Below are positions 8,873-17,138 of a stretch of 64,000 nt of DNA, one piece after another. The translations under genes and the position numbers were made by a program. Every line of letters begins with the position of its first letter. The stretch's first letter is position 1. This DNA comes from an uncultured Methanoregula sp. (GTDB lineage: Archaea; Halobacteriota; Methanomicrobia; Methanomicrobiales; Methanospirillaceae): positions 496,001 through 560,000 of the forward strand of contig NZ_OY763919.1 in assembly GCF_963667735.1 (NCBI RefSeq), written 5' to 3'. The notes under the pieces were generated by a model that was not told where the DNA came from, searched no databases, and worked only from the letters and a program-made list of their open reading frames with translations.

Positions 8873-10124
8873 GACTGCATCCCTCAGGACAGGTTCCTTC
8901 AACAATTACGGTCCGGGGCCTGTCCCGGACCACAAGTTCGCGTTCCAGAGTCTCAACATCCTCCGCCCTGCAGATGACCGGGTCTGCCCACCGGAGGTAC
9001 GGGATCGGATTGTAGGTGGATTGCTTGCCGGTCATTGCCGTACAATCGTTCTTCATTACGATGCACAAGAGGGGGAGAGCCTTCTCGTACACATCGATAA
9101 GCGCATTCAGGCCGGAGTGCAGGAGGGCATAATCCCCGATGAGAGCCACCTTTGTGCTCCTTGCAGCAACAGCAACACTCGCACCCATGCCGTAACTTGC
9201 AATACCCAGTTCGTAGGGGGGTGTCATCCCCAGGACCGAGCATCCCGCATCGCAGATCATCTTCATGTCCCGCACTTTGAGGATGTCCAGCATACCCTTG
9301 AACGGGCAGTTGGGACAGAACGTCCGGTAAAACCCCCGGTCTTCCATTGCCTGGGGGCGTTTTTGGGGCACGGGGGGCTGAAGCCCGCGATGATCCCGGA
9401 CAAATGTTCTCCCGAACTCGTTGACCGTCTGCATCCGGGCGGCCCGTGAGGGGAGGGGGTGGACCGTTACGATCCGGGTGTTTCCGGGCGCCGGGCCTGC
9501 ACCCAGCGGTTCACCTCCCCAGCGATTGAGGGAAGACTCATCGGACCAGGCAAACATCGTGCGGTATAATTCCTCGGCCGCGGTCACCCGTCCGTTCATG
9601 GTCCACGTCCGCGGAGAGAGGCGTCCTTTCTGATCCTGCCGCGGAACAATATCGGATTGTACTTCTGCATCCAGAATAGCCGGGGTAAGACGGAGCAGGG
9701 CAACCCGGGAAAACTGCTCCGATGCCCGCAGGGCCGTCTCCACGCCGGTATAACAGGTGGTTTCGTCCGGTTCGATCACCGGAAGTTCTGCAAGTTCCCC
9801 GTAATACCGGGAGTCCTGGGAGGTCTGTGATCCCTCGGCATCGGGATCATCCCCGGCAACGAGCACGACTCCCGCGATAAGTCCCTGGGCAGCAGCCTGG
9901 AGCAGGGGATCGGCACAGGCATTGACCCCGACGTTCTTGATGATAACCGCAGATCTCCTGCCGGACAACGAATCGCCCAGGGCATATTCGAGTGCGGTCT
10001 TTTCGTTTATCACCATCTCCGCACCGGTCAGCCTGCCGAGATCCGTGACCGGAAAACCCGGGACTGTATACTGGCGGTCCGTGTACCGGCAAAGCGCATC
10101 GGAAATGGCTTCAAGTCCTTTCAT
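8853..10124 (-). CDS. IorA-like thiamine-pyrophosphate enzyme in the coenzyme B operon
   Basis: 423 residues from ATG 10124 (GGGAGG five bases upstream, ATGA overlap with the radical SAM stop). The N-terminal half matches the pyrimidine-binding domain of indolepyruvate:ferredoxin oxidoreductase alpha: INEKTALEYALG (Glu41), KNVGVNACADPL, GDDPDAEGSQTSQDSRYY. The C-terminal half matches the PP domain: FCPNCPFKG, CDAGCSVLGMTPP, and the TPP motif from GDYALLH (330) to ND (359-360). IorA is about 200 residues longer; the C-terminal ferredoxin domain and any IorB partner are missing here. That pattern suits a non-oxidative 2-oxoacid decarboxylase, a step the pathway needs (2-oxosuberate to 7-oxoheptanoate). 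Function is inference. Confidence 0.85.
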   Translation of the reverse strand: MKGLEAISDALCRYTDRQYTVPGFPVTDLGRLTGAEMVINEKTALEYALGDSLSGRRSAVIIKNVGVNACADPLLQAAAQGLIAGVVLVAGDDPDAEGSQTSQDSRYYGELAELPVIEPDETTCYTGVETALRASEQFSRVALLRLTPAILDAEVQSDIVPRQDQKGRLSPRTWTMNGRVTAAEELYRTMFAWSDESSLNRWGGEPLGAGPAPGNTRIVTVHPLPSRAARMQTVNEFGRTFVRDHRGLQPPVPQKRPQAMEDRGFYRTFCPNCPFKGMLDILKVRDMKMICDAGCSVLGMTPPYELGIASYGMGASVAVAARSTKVALIGDYALLHSGLNALIDVYEKALPLLCIVMKNDCTAMTGKQSTYNPIPYLRWADPVICRAEDVETLERELVVRDRPRTVIVEGTCPEGCSHETVEC

Positions 10125-11089
10125 TCGTCCCTCCCGGGCACCAGGTCGCAGCCTGCACAGTTCGTACACATGGTGAGGGCCTGGCGCGGATCGAGATGGG
10201 CCTCTTCCAGGGCTTGTTTATGGATCTCAAACATGCGTTTCAACCGGTCAGCAGACGGCCGGGGAGTACCGGTCATGCCGGCGACCGGATTGAGCGGCCG
10301 AAGAACGGGGATCACCCCGTGATCGGCGAGGTTCCGGATACAGGTCGCCAGTTCTTCATCGGTTTCGCCAAGGCCGATCAGGACATTGGAGAAGACACGG
10401 CCCCGGCCGAACAGTACAACGGACCGGTCGAGAGCCCGCCAGATCTGATCATAATCCAGCCCCGGGCACATGATCTTGAACAGTTCCGGCGTTGCGGCTT
10501 CCAGATTGAATTTCACTTCCCGTACGCCAAGTTCCCTGAGCCGATCCGGTGTCTGGTCAGTAGGGTAAATGGATATCCCCATGGGGATGCCAAAGAAACC
10601 AAGACGCTTGATCACCTCAAGCACGTAGGCTTCCTCTTCTTCAACAGTCGAGAGCACGCCGCTCGTTAAAGAGATAGCACTGATCCGGTGCCGCACCGAT
10701 TCAACCAGATCCATAATCTCTTCAATGGTCTTGCGTTTCCCACCCTGCAGAGGAACCGGACAATAACGGCACCTGAAGATGCAGCTGCCGGTGACGGTGA
10801 TGAATGCCTGGTCAGGACAGTGACAACCGGGTTCCAGCAGTTTTCCCGGGATCAGCTTTCCCCCGTAATACAGGTCAGCCACCCCACCACCCCGGTGAAC
10901 AATCTCGATTACGCTCTTGGGATTCAGGCCGAATTTCACACGGTGGCTGCCCATGGCAAAGAATACCGCCCCGGATCCCCCGGCACCCGGACCGGCTGCG
11001 GACCGTGCGATATACTCTTCTGCGGGTTCTCCGGTCAGGCGGGCTGATCCGATGGCAAGCAGCTCGGCTTTCAGGTCGTTCCAGTGCAT
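10121..11089 (-). CDS. Radical SAM protein, biotin-synthase-like, with C-terminal CxxCxxC
   Basis: 322 residues. The SAM cluster motif is C103-x3-C107-x2-C110 (GSCIFRCRYCP), preceded by another Cys pair (C89, C91). A TIM-barrel pattern follows (ISLTSGV, GISIYPTDQTP, FNLEAATPELF, NVLIGLGETDEE), then a BioB-like end (RPLNPVAGMTGTPRPSADRL). The tail holds C308-x2-C311-x2-C314, a plausible auxiliary Fe-S site. SD GGAG precedes the ATG; it overlaps the upstream gene by 19 bases and the TPP gene by ATGA. Candidate for a sulfur or carbon rearrangement step in coenzyme B synthesis; not established. Confidence 0.87.
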   Translation of the reverse strand: MHWNDLKAELLAIGSARLTGEPAEEYIARSAAGPGAGGSGAVFFAMGSHRVKFGLNPKSVIEIVHRGGGVADLYYGGKLIPGKLLEPGCHCPDQAFITVTGSCIFRCRYCPVPLQGGKRKTIEEIMDLVESVRHRISAISLTSGVLSTVEEEEAYVLEVIKRLGFFGIPMGISIYPTDQTPDRLRELGVREVKFNLEAATPELFKIMCPGLDYDQIWRALDRSVVLFGRGRVFSNVLIGLGETDEELATCIRNLADHGVIPVLRPLNPVAGMTGTPRPSADRLKRMFEIHKQALEEAHLDPRQALTMCTNCAGCDLVPGRDE

Positions 11090-11967
11090 AACTCCAGCGC
11101 CTCTTTGTAATTCGTGTAGAACGGGATCGCGGCAACCGCCCCGATGATCCCCCGGCCATTCATGACGATCTCAAGATGGTTGTCGTTCAGGGATTCAAGA
11201 AGGCCAGACGCCACTTCCCCGCGTTTGACTTTCCTTCCAAAAGCAAGCAGATCTTCTGAGGGGGAAAAACCCGTATATACGGCCATGCCGGTCTTTTTTG
11301 AGAGAGTATATTTTTCAAGAAGGGCATGGAATCTTCGGACGAGCCCCTTGGGATCCGAGGTTGCAAACTCTGCAACAAGACCCACACAATTCTTGGTCCG
11401 GTAGGGGACCGGGTAGAGCTGGACAATCGTGTGCGACAGGTACACGCTCTTCTCATCTTCAGCAGCTCTGGCAATATTGTGGACCAGGGTCCAGGTCGCC
11501 CCTTCTTCCGGCGTATCGGTATCGTCCACGCCAATGAGTACGCGCTGCATGCGGGGGAGCCAGAGCGTGGCTCCTGCAACCCGTCCCCCCCCGGCCGGAT
11601 CACTCCTGCTCCGCAGTACTCCCTTTGCATCCGAACGGCAGGCTGCGGCCCCCACTCCCCCGCCACCCATGCCTATATACGTTATGGCAATCTCGTCCGG
11701 ATCAACCGTGCAGGCCGATATGCCTGCCGGGAACCGCGATCCTTCCAGGGCAAGGTTCACTGAACCGGGACTGATTCGGTACCGCGTTGTTGACCCCACG
11801 CACCGGACATCCCGGATGATAGGACTCTGGGCATAGTGGTGCTGTGCCCACATGGCGCCGCCGATGCAATCGAAAAATTCCACCAGTTCCACGTTCTCCC
11901 CGGATTCATCAGCCACTGCAACGATCTTCGGGTAGTGGATCACGTAGGGTTCAGAGATGTTCATCAT
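11071..11967 (-). CDS. TiaS-like protein, probable methanogenesis marker protein 11 family (paralogue 2)
   Basis: 298 residues from the ATG at 11967 (a second ATG follows at once). GVDDTDTPEEGATWTL at about 146-161 is the signature shared with tRNA(Ile2) agmatinylcytidine synthetase (TiaS), an ATP-using enzyme; the Gly-rich MGGGGVGAAACRSDAKGVLR lies before it. It aligns by eye along its whole length with the neighbouring gene product (TKNCVG/TTNCVS, SKKTGMAVYTG/SKDTGIAVYRG). Methanogenesis marker 11 is a methanogen-restricted family without assigned function. Overlaps the upstream gene by 17 bases. Confidence 0.78.
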   Translation of the reverse strand: MMNISEPYVIHYPKIVAVADESGENVELVEFFDCIGGAMWAQHHYAQSPIIRDVRCVGSTTRYRISPGSVNLALEGSRFPAGISACTVDPDEIAITYIGMGGGGVGAAACRSDAKGVLRSRSDPAGGGRVAGATLWLPRMQRVLIGVDDTDTPEEGATWTLVHNIARAAEDEKSVYLSHTIVQLYPVPYRTKNCVGLVAEFATSDPKGLVRRFHALLEKYTLSKKTGMAVYTGFSPSEDLLAFGRKVKRGEVASGLLESLNDNHLEIVMNGRGIIGAVAAIPFYTNYKEALELCTGTT

Positions 11968-12907
11968 ACAGCCCTGCCGCCTCAGTTCCTTTGCATCCCC
12001 AGAGTACGGCCCCGAAAGCCCCGATGCGTCCCTTGCGGCCATTGTGATCGATGAAGACGACACCATGGCTTTTTGCTTCCTGCTCTGCCTGATCGAGGGT
12101 CATGATCTCGGTCTTCACCATTTTATGCGCAGGCGATTCGGCAGATCCAAAAATTCCCCGGTACACGGCAATACCGGTATCCTTTGAGAATGTATTCTTC
12201 TCAACAAACAACCGGACAAACTCAAGCAGTTCATCAACCTTTCCGGGCCTGACTGCAAAGTTCAGGGCAGAGCTGACACAGTTGGTGGTCTTGTGCGGAA
12301 CTTCAGGATTGAGCTGGATGAGACGCATATTGAGGAATTCCACACCGTCAATGGCGCATGCCCCCGCACATTTCAGGGCCATCACCCAGGTTGCGCCTTC
12401 AGTCTTGGTATCAGTATCATCGATGCCGATACAGATCTTCTCGTACCGCGGGGATACAATCCGGACATGGTTGGTGCGGCCACCACCTACTTTCAGATCT
12501 TCTTCCGAGGGATACTCCGCCCGGAGAACACCAGGTGCCTGGGGGAGGCATGCTGCGATACCTACCCCCGCACCGGCGATACCGGACCAGGTGGTTATCA
12601 CCTCGTCACCATTGACCTCCACTGATTCGAGGGCCTGGCCGCCAATCGATCCTGCTGCAGCGCCAAAATTCACCGGGTGCTTTCCCAGACGGGCATGCAT
12701 TGTCATACCGGTCCCTTCCACTTCAACTCCGATAACGGCCCCACCGGCCCGGCGCCGGTTCATCGCATCCCATTCGATAGGGCCCCGTGCCCTGCACTGC
12801 TCAAGGATCTCTGCAATGCCGGCTTTTTCATCCACCATCACGAGAAACTTCTGGGAAAAAAGCGGTCCGAACCGCTGTCTGACTTCGTCTGGATTCAGGG
12901 TGATCAT
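11951..12907 (-). CDS. TiaS-like protein, probable methanogenesis marker protein 11 family (paralogue 1)
   Basis: 318 residues, first gene of the coenzyme B operon. GIDDTDTKTEGATWVM at 161-176 is the TiaS-type motif; upstream is SGIAGAGVGIAACLPQAPGVLR, downstream TTNCVSSALNF and SKDTGIAVYRG. The start has no clear Shine-Dalgarno and lies about 20 bases after the predicted transcription start, so the leader is very short. It and the next gene are tandem paralogues. An ATP-dependent adenylation or phosphorylation of a coenzyme precursor would suit the fold, but this is inference. Confidence 0.8.
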   Translation of the reverse strand: MITLNPDEVRQRFGPLFSQKFLVMVDEKAGIAEILEQCRARGPIEWDAMNRRRAGGAVIGVEVEGTGMTMHARLGKHPVNFGAAAGSIGGQALESVEVNGDEVITTWSGIAGAGVGIAACLPQAPGVLRAEYPSEEDLKVGGGRTNHVRIVSPRYEKICIGIDDTDTKTEGATWVMALKCAGACAIDGVEFLNMRLIQLNPEVPHKTTNCVSSALNFAVRPGKVDELLEFVRLFVEKNTFSKDTGIAVYRGIFGSAESPAHKMVKTEIMTLDQAEQEAKSHGVVFIDHNGRKGRIGAFGAVLWGCKGTEAAGLYDEHL

Positions 12908-12950
12908 GTTATCGCCGAAAATTTCGTTAACAAGATTATCGGCAATAAAA

Positions 12951-12958
12951 TATTTATA
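12951..12958 (-). promoter_or_regulatory. TATA box of the coenzyme B operon
   Basis: On the minus strand the sequence reads CTATAAATATTTT, a good archaeal TATA box, about 45 bases before the operon's first ATG; the start site would be near 12928. It lies in the 89-base gap after the ftr stop, so the operon has its own promoter although ftr is transcribed in the same direction. Confidence 0.65.
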
Positions 12959-12964
12959 GAGATC

Positions 12965-12995
12965 GATAAGTGAAAGAAAATTTTCTGTAAAAAGA
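12965..12995 (-). terminator. T-rich terminator after ftr
   Basis: Immediately past the ftr stop the minus strand reads CTCTTTTTACAG, then AAAATTTTCTTTC; T-runs of this kind act as archaeal terminators. It precedes the TATA box of the next operon. Confidence 0.45.
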
Positions 12996-12996
12996 G

Positions 12997-13881
12997 TTAG
13001 AGGACCTTGTGAAGGTCAATCTTGAAAGGTCCGAGGGTTCCGCCAAAGTTTCCGGCAGAGATGAACTTGACACCGGGCACCGTGACAGCGGCCCTGACAC
13101 CGGCAGCCATTGCAGCTGCAACGGACTTCTCATCGATGCCGTCGATGACGATTTCGTACACAGCCTTGACGCCTGCGGGAATCTTGGTATCCGGGACTTT
13201 CTCGCGCAGGGTCGGGCAGTACTTCTCGTTGGTGGATGCCGGCATGAACTTGTACTTTAAGCTGCCAACCTTGGATCCGCTTGCGACAACCCCGCCGGGG
13301 AAGCTGGTGATGACACCGGGAACGGCATCAATTGCCTCGATTGCTGCCTCTGCGCCAACGAGTGCTGCCATCTGGTTCTCGCCCATGATGAAGAAGTTGC
13401 CACCGGCAACGCCCTTGACGATACCGAACTCTTCCTCGCCAACATACTCGCCGTTCATGATCGGGATGACCCAGCACTTGCGGCCACCAACTTCCTTCTG
13501 GTACTCGTAACCATCGCCGAAGAAGTGGAGCTTGACCGGTATCTTTTCTTCGGCATTCGTGATGCCGTTGAAGACCGCGGTCGTGGGTGCAGTCAGGACG
13601 CATTCCGCAAGGCGCTCAACTACCTGCTCTTTCAGTTTCTTCTTGCTGGCACAGATCAGGATAGAGACACCGGGTCGTCCGTCGGGGGTCTCATTTGCCT
13701 GAAGGTACCCTTCAATTCCTGCCTCGCACGGGCAGCCGATCGCGGATGTGGCAAATCCCGTTGCCTCGGTTGCTGCTTTCTTTGCCCATTCCTTGGTCAC
13801 CGCAGTGATGATGATGCGGCAGACCCAGGTAGGGAATGCCTCTGCGTAGGTATCGTCAATTGTAACACCATTGATTTCCAT
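12997..13881 (-). CDS. ftr: Formylmethanofuran:tetrahydromethanopterin formyltransferase
   Basis: 294 residues, the standard Ftr length. Starts [19 protein letters not shown] and carries [46 protein letters not shown] and [15 protein letters not shown], the expected family blocks. GGAGG lies eight bases before the ATG. It transfers the formyl group from formylmethanofuran to H4MPT, the second step of CO2 reduction, in the cytoplasm as a tetramer. Divergent to fwdG. Confidence 0.97.
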   Translation of the reverse strand: MEINGVTIDDTYAEAFPTWVCRIIITAVTKEWAKKAATEATGFATSAIGCPCEAGIEGYLQANETPDGRPGVSILICASKKKLKEQVVERLAECVLTAPTTAVFNGITNAEEKIPVKLHFFGDGYEYQKEVGGRKCWVIPIMNGEYVGEEEFGIVKGVAGGNFFIMGENQMAALVGAEAAIEAIDAVPGVITSFPGGVVASGSKVGSLKYKFMPASTNEKYCPTLREKVPDTKIPAGVKAVYEIVIDGIDEKSVAAAMAAGVRAAVTVPGVKFISAGNFGGTLGPFKIDLHKVL

Positions 13882-13921
13882 GAAATAACCTCCGGTACTA
13901 CAAAGGTACCATGATGGTGGT

Positions 13922-13932
13922 TGAATAAATTT
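13922..13932 (-). promoter_or_regulatory. Candidate TATA box of ftr
   Basis: Minus strand AAAATTTATTC about 45 bases before the ftr ATG; predicted transcription start near 13900, leaving a leader of about 20 bases that includes the GGAGG. Confidence 0.4.
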
Positions 13933-14000
13933 TCTAATTTGATTCAGAAGGAATGGAGCGCATGAAAAACCCCTGAAAAAGTATAGTAGATCTGGTTAAT

Positions 14001-14020
14001 CTTTATAAACAGTATATAAA
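14001..14020 (+). promoter_or_regulatory. Tandem TATA boxes ahead of fwdG-fwdF-hdrCBA-mvhD
   Basis: CTTTATAAAC and AGTATATAAA lie ten bases apart in the ftr/fwdG divergent gap. Transcription would start near 14030-14045, giving a leader of roughly 110 bases that is AT-rich. Two boxes may mean two start sites. Confidence 0.55.
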
Positions 14021-14150
14021 CTAAAATTAAAAAACTTCAATAAATTGCCTGTTTTTTACGATAAATTTCAGAACATTTATCTACATTCTTCTACCACTTT
14101 TTGTTAGTCGATTTTTAGTAATCGATCATAGCTGGTGCGTGAAAAGCTGA

Positions 14151-14417
14151 ATGGCATTTGCAGTGCACATAAACATGGAACGTTGTACTGGCTGTAATAA
14201 TTGTGTGGTTGCATGTCCTGTGGACGCATTAGAGCTTCACACGGTGGATCCTGTTTCAACAGACAAGATCTACCAGGTCAGGAATGGAAAATCCATAATC
14301 CTGGACTTCAAGGGTGAACTCTGCGCCGGGTGCGGTGTTTGTGTTCTGGCATGTCCATACGGTGTTATCAGGCTTGCAGGTTCACGGGAATCCGGAACGG
14401 CAGCAAAGGTACAATAA
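14151..14417 (+). CDS. fwdG: Two-cluster ferredoxin, FwdG-like
   Basis: 88 residues with two complete [4Fe-4S] motifs: CTGCNNCVVACP at 12-23 and CAGCGVCVLACP at 57-68. Length and spacing match the small ferredoxin subunit (FwdG/FmdG) of formylmethanofuran dehydrogenase. It is first in a run that continues with FwdF, HdrC, HdrB, HdrA and MvhD, so it probably delivers low-potential electrons from Hdr to Fwd. No clear Shine-Dalgarno precedes the ATG. The gene symbol depends on context; other small ferredoxins look alike. Confidence 0.75.
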   Translation: MAFAVHINMERCTGCNNCVVACPVDALELHTVDPVSTDKIYQVRNGKSIILDFKGELCAGCGVCVLACPYGVIRLAGSRESGTAAKVQ

Positions 14418-14438
14418 AAACCACGTGAGGGTTATTTC

Positions 14439-15614
14439 ATGGCATTGTTTCCAAAGTTTTCTAAAAAGAAGGATGGAGTTAACGTCGTAATGGAGCAGAA
14501 ACTCCTGCAGAACGTTAGCGACCTTATTCTCAATGCAGAAACCTGCACGGGATGCGGTATATGTGTCGAGGCATGTCCTGAGGAGGCAATCGTTCTCGGA
14601 CTTGTCGGTGCGGCAAGGCGTGGCGCAATCAATTACGCTGCCCCTATTGATGTAGACGAGACCAAGTGTTCATATTGTGGTGTCTGCGTCATCATGTGCC
14701 CGTTCAATGCTCTGACATTGAAGGTGGACGGACAGGAGAGACTCCCGATCCTTGAGAAGGAAGGGTTCCCGCAATATGATATGAAGGCGGAGATCAATGA
14801 CGAGAAATGCGTCAAGTGCACGATCTGTGAAGAGGTCTGCCCCCGTGACGCCATTGACCGCAACGTCCCTGCCTACGAAGGAACCTACAAGGGACCGGTT
14901 GCAGGCGGAAAGCCCAAAGCAGCCGCAATGAAGAAGAAGACAACCTTTACTGTCGACAAGGAAAAATGTTCCCTGTGTGGCCTCTGTGGTGCACTCTGCC
15001 CCGCAATCGTCGTCAAGCACAAGGAATTCAGCGCTGAGTCCGGTAAAGTCGAGGGTGACGTTATCTGGGACGAGACCAAGTGCGACGCCTGCAAGGTGTG
15101 CGTAGAGGCCTGCCCAGAAGAGTGCATCACCGTTGAACGCGAGATAATTTCCGACAAGATCGACGGGAAAGTCAGCATTGTCAAGGACAACTGCTGCACC
15201 TGCACGTGGTGTTCCAAGAACTGCCCGACCGAGGCAATCACAGTCGAGAAGATTTTTGAAGGCGACATCGAGTTCCATGCAGAGAAATGCCCCGGTGGAT
15301 GCTCGACCTGTGCCGAGATCTGCCCGGCAAACGCGATCTACCTGCCAAGCCCGATCCCTGCCGCGGACATGAAGCGCGACAGCATCGAGGCGAAGATTGC
15401 CGTCAACAAGGATTACTGTATCCTCTGCGGCGCCTGTATCAATGCATGCCCTGGTGAGGATATCATCGTCCTGAACAGGACCGGTATCCACGTGAAGGGC
15501 AAAGAGACCGACCTGTTCAAGAAGATCAGTGAGAAACTCTGCACCAGGAGAACATCCAAGGTGAAAGAGGAGATCTCCGGTCAGGTCACGATTAAGATGA
15601 TGGAGAAGGCGTGA
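14439..15614 (+). CDS. fwdF: Formylmethanofuran dehydrogenase polyferredoxin subunit F
   Basis: 391 residues containing eight CxxCxxCxxxCP-type motifs (first CTGCGICVEACP near residue 31, last CILCGACINACP near 330; the seventh is the CPGGCSTCAEICP variant). Such an eight-motif polyferredoxin is FwdF/FmdF. It acts as an electron wire between the formylmethanofuran dehydrogenase core and heterodisulfide reductase. The catalytic subunits FwdABCD are not in this window. Its stop overlaps the GTG start of hdrC. Confidence 0.93.
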   Translation: MALFPKFSKKKDGVNVVMEQKLLQNVSDLILNAETCTGCGICVEACPEEAIVLGLVGAARRGAINYAAPIDVDETKCSYCGVCVIMCPFNALTLKVDGQERLPILEKEGFPQYDMKAEINDEKCVKCTICEEVCPRDAIDRNVPAYEGTYKGPVAGGKPKAAAMKKKTTFTVDKEKCSLCGLCGALCPAIVVKHKEFSAESGKVEGDVIWDETKCDACKVCVEACPEECITVEREIISDKIDGKVSIVKDNCCTCTWCSKNCPTEAITVEKIFEGDIEFHAEKCPGGCSTCAEICPANAIYLPSPIPAADMKRDSIEAKIAVNKDYCILCGACINACPGEDIIVLNRTGIHVKGKETDLFKKISEKLCTRRTSKVKEEISGQVTIKMMEKA

Positions 15615-16201
15615 GCAGTATGGCACGAACAAAAGGATACCCCGAAGCGCTGGAGAAGAAACTCCACGACCAGAGATACTTCCGCGAGGATTCAAACCCT
15701 GAATTCACCAAGAACGTGAAGGCCATCTCCCGCACCATCGCCCACATGTGCTACCAGTGCGGTACCTGCACCGGCTCCTGCCCGTCTGCACCCCGCAGCA
15801 CCTACCGCATCCGCAAGTTCATGAGAAGAGCAGTTCTCGGGCTCGAGAACGAAGCACTCACCGATCCGGATCTCTGGCTCTGCACCACCTGCTACAGCTG
15901 TTCGGACCGCTGCCCGAGGGACATCATCCCGACCGATGTCATCATGTCCATGAGAAACCTCGCGTTCAAGCGCGACATCGTCCCGGTCAACTTCCTAAAG
16001 ACCGTCCAGGCGATTTACTCATCAGGACACGGCGTGCCCAACAACGACGTAAACCGCGCAGCCCGGGAGAAACTCGGCCTGACCCGCGACCCGCCAACCA
16101 CCCACATGTATACCGAATACATGCCCGGCATCCGGAAGATCATCGACCACTATAAGCTCAAGGCCGAAGCCGACCGGATCGTCAAAGAAAGGGAGGGCTA
16201 A
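15611..16201 (+). CDS. hdrC: CoB-CoM heterodisulfide reductase subunit C
   Basis: 196 residues (from GTG 15611; an ATG three codons in, at 15620, is the alternative, but GGAG is better spaced from the GTG). Two [4Fe-4S] motifs, CYQCGTCTGSCP and CTTCYSCSDRCP, and the rest of the sequence match HdrC. It carries electrons from HdrA to HdrB in the soluble HdrABC complex. Four-base overlap with fwdF and a three-base gap to hdrB show one operon. Confidence 0.95.
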   Translation: MSSMARTKGYPEALEKKLHDQRYFREDSNPEFTKNVKAISRTIAHMCYQCGTCTGSCPSAPRSTYRIRKFMRRAVLGLENEALTDPDLWLCTTCYSCSDRCPRDIIPTDVIMSMRNLAFKRDIVPVNFLKTVQAIYSSGHGVPNNDVNRAAREKLGLTRDPPTTHMYTEYMPGIRKIIDHYKLKAEADRIVKEREG

Positions 16202-16204
16202 ACC

Positions 16205-17128
16205 ATGTCTGAAGCAGGCGCAAACCACAAGTTCGCATTCTATCTCGGATGCATTGCCCCGAACCGGTACCCCGGTGTCGAATCCGCCTCCATCAAGGCG
16301 ATGAAGAAACTCGGCGTAGAACTCGTTCCCCTGAAGGGAGCAAGCTGCTGCCCCGCACCCGGTGCGTTCGGCTCGATCGACCTCAAAGTCTTCTATGCAA
16401 TGGCAGCACGGAACCTCGTCCTTGCCGAGCAGATGAAGATGGACATCGCCCTTGTCTGCAACGGCTGTTACAAGTCGATCTGGGAAGTCAACCACAAGCT
16501 CAAGCACAACAAGGATCTCCGGGACGACGTCAACGAAGTCTTAAAAGAAGTCGACATGGAATACAAGGGTACCATCAACGTGTACCACACTGCCGAACTC
16601 CTGTACAACGACAGGTTCATCGGTGTCGACAAAGTCCGCGACAGCGTGACGAACCCGCTGACCGGCGCACGCATAGCCGTTCACTACGGCTGCCACCTGG
16701 TCAAGCCCCACAAGGACCGCGAGTTTGAGAAGGAAGTCATGCTCAACACCGAGCACCCGACCTGGATGGAAGAACTCGTTTCAGCCCTTGGTGCAACTCC
16801 TGTCGAGTACCGCAACAAGATGCAGTGCTGCGGTGCAGGAGGCGGTGTCCGTGGTTACGATATCGTCCACGCGCTCGACATCACCAACGAGAAGCTGATC
16901 AACTTAAAGGAAGAGAAGGTGGATGCGCTCACCGATATCTGCCCGTTCTGTCAGCTCCAGTTCGACCGCGGCCAGATCGAAATCCAGGAGAAATTCGGCG
17001 TAACCTACAACCTGCCGGTTCTTCACTTCGCTGAACTCCTCGGTCTCGCACAGGGAATGAGCCCGCAGGACCTCGGGCTGGACCTCCATGGTATCAGCTG
17101 CGAATCGTTCCTGCAGAAGGTGCTGTGA
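16205..17128 (+). CDS. hdrB: CoB-CoM heterodisulfide reductase subunit B
   Basis: 307 residues with the two CCG domains that bind the noncubane [4Fe-4S] clusters at the active site: ...C...GASCCPAPGAF near 40-50 with FYLGCI and VCNGCYKS, and ...YGCH...QCCGAGGG near 215 with DICPFCQ. It reduces the CoM-S-S-CoB heterodisulfide. Between hdrC and hdrA. Confidence 0.97.
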   Translation: MSEAGANHKFAFYLGCIAPNRYPGVESASIKAMKKLGVELVPLKGASCCPAPGAFGSIDLKVFYAMAARNLVLAEQMKMDIALVCNGCYKSIWEVNHKLKHNKDLRDDVNEVLKEVDMEYKGTINVYHTAELLYNDRFIGVDKVRDSVTNPLTGARIAVHYGCHLVKPHKDREFEKEVMLNTEHPTWMEELVSALGATPVEYRNKMQCCGAGGGVRGYDIVHALDITNEKLINLKEEKVDALTDICPFCQLQFDRGQIEIQEKFGVTYNLPVLHFAELLGLAQGMSPQDLGLDLHGISCESFLQKVL

Positions 17129-17138
17129 GGTGGTAACC

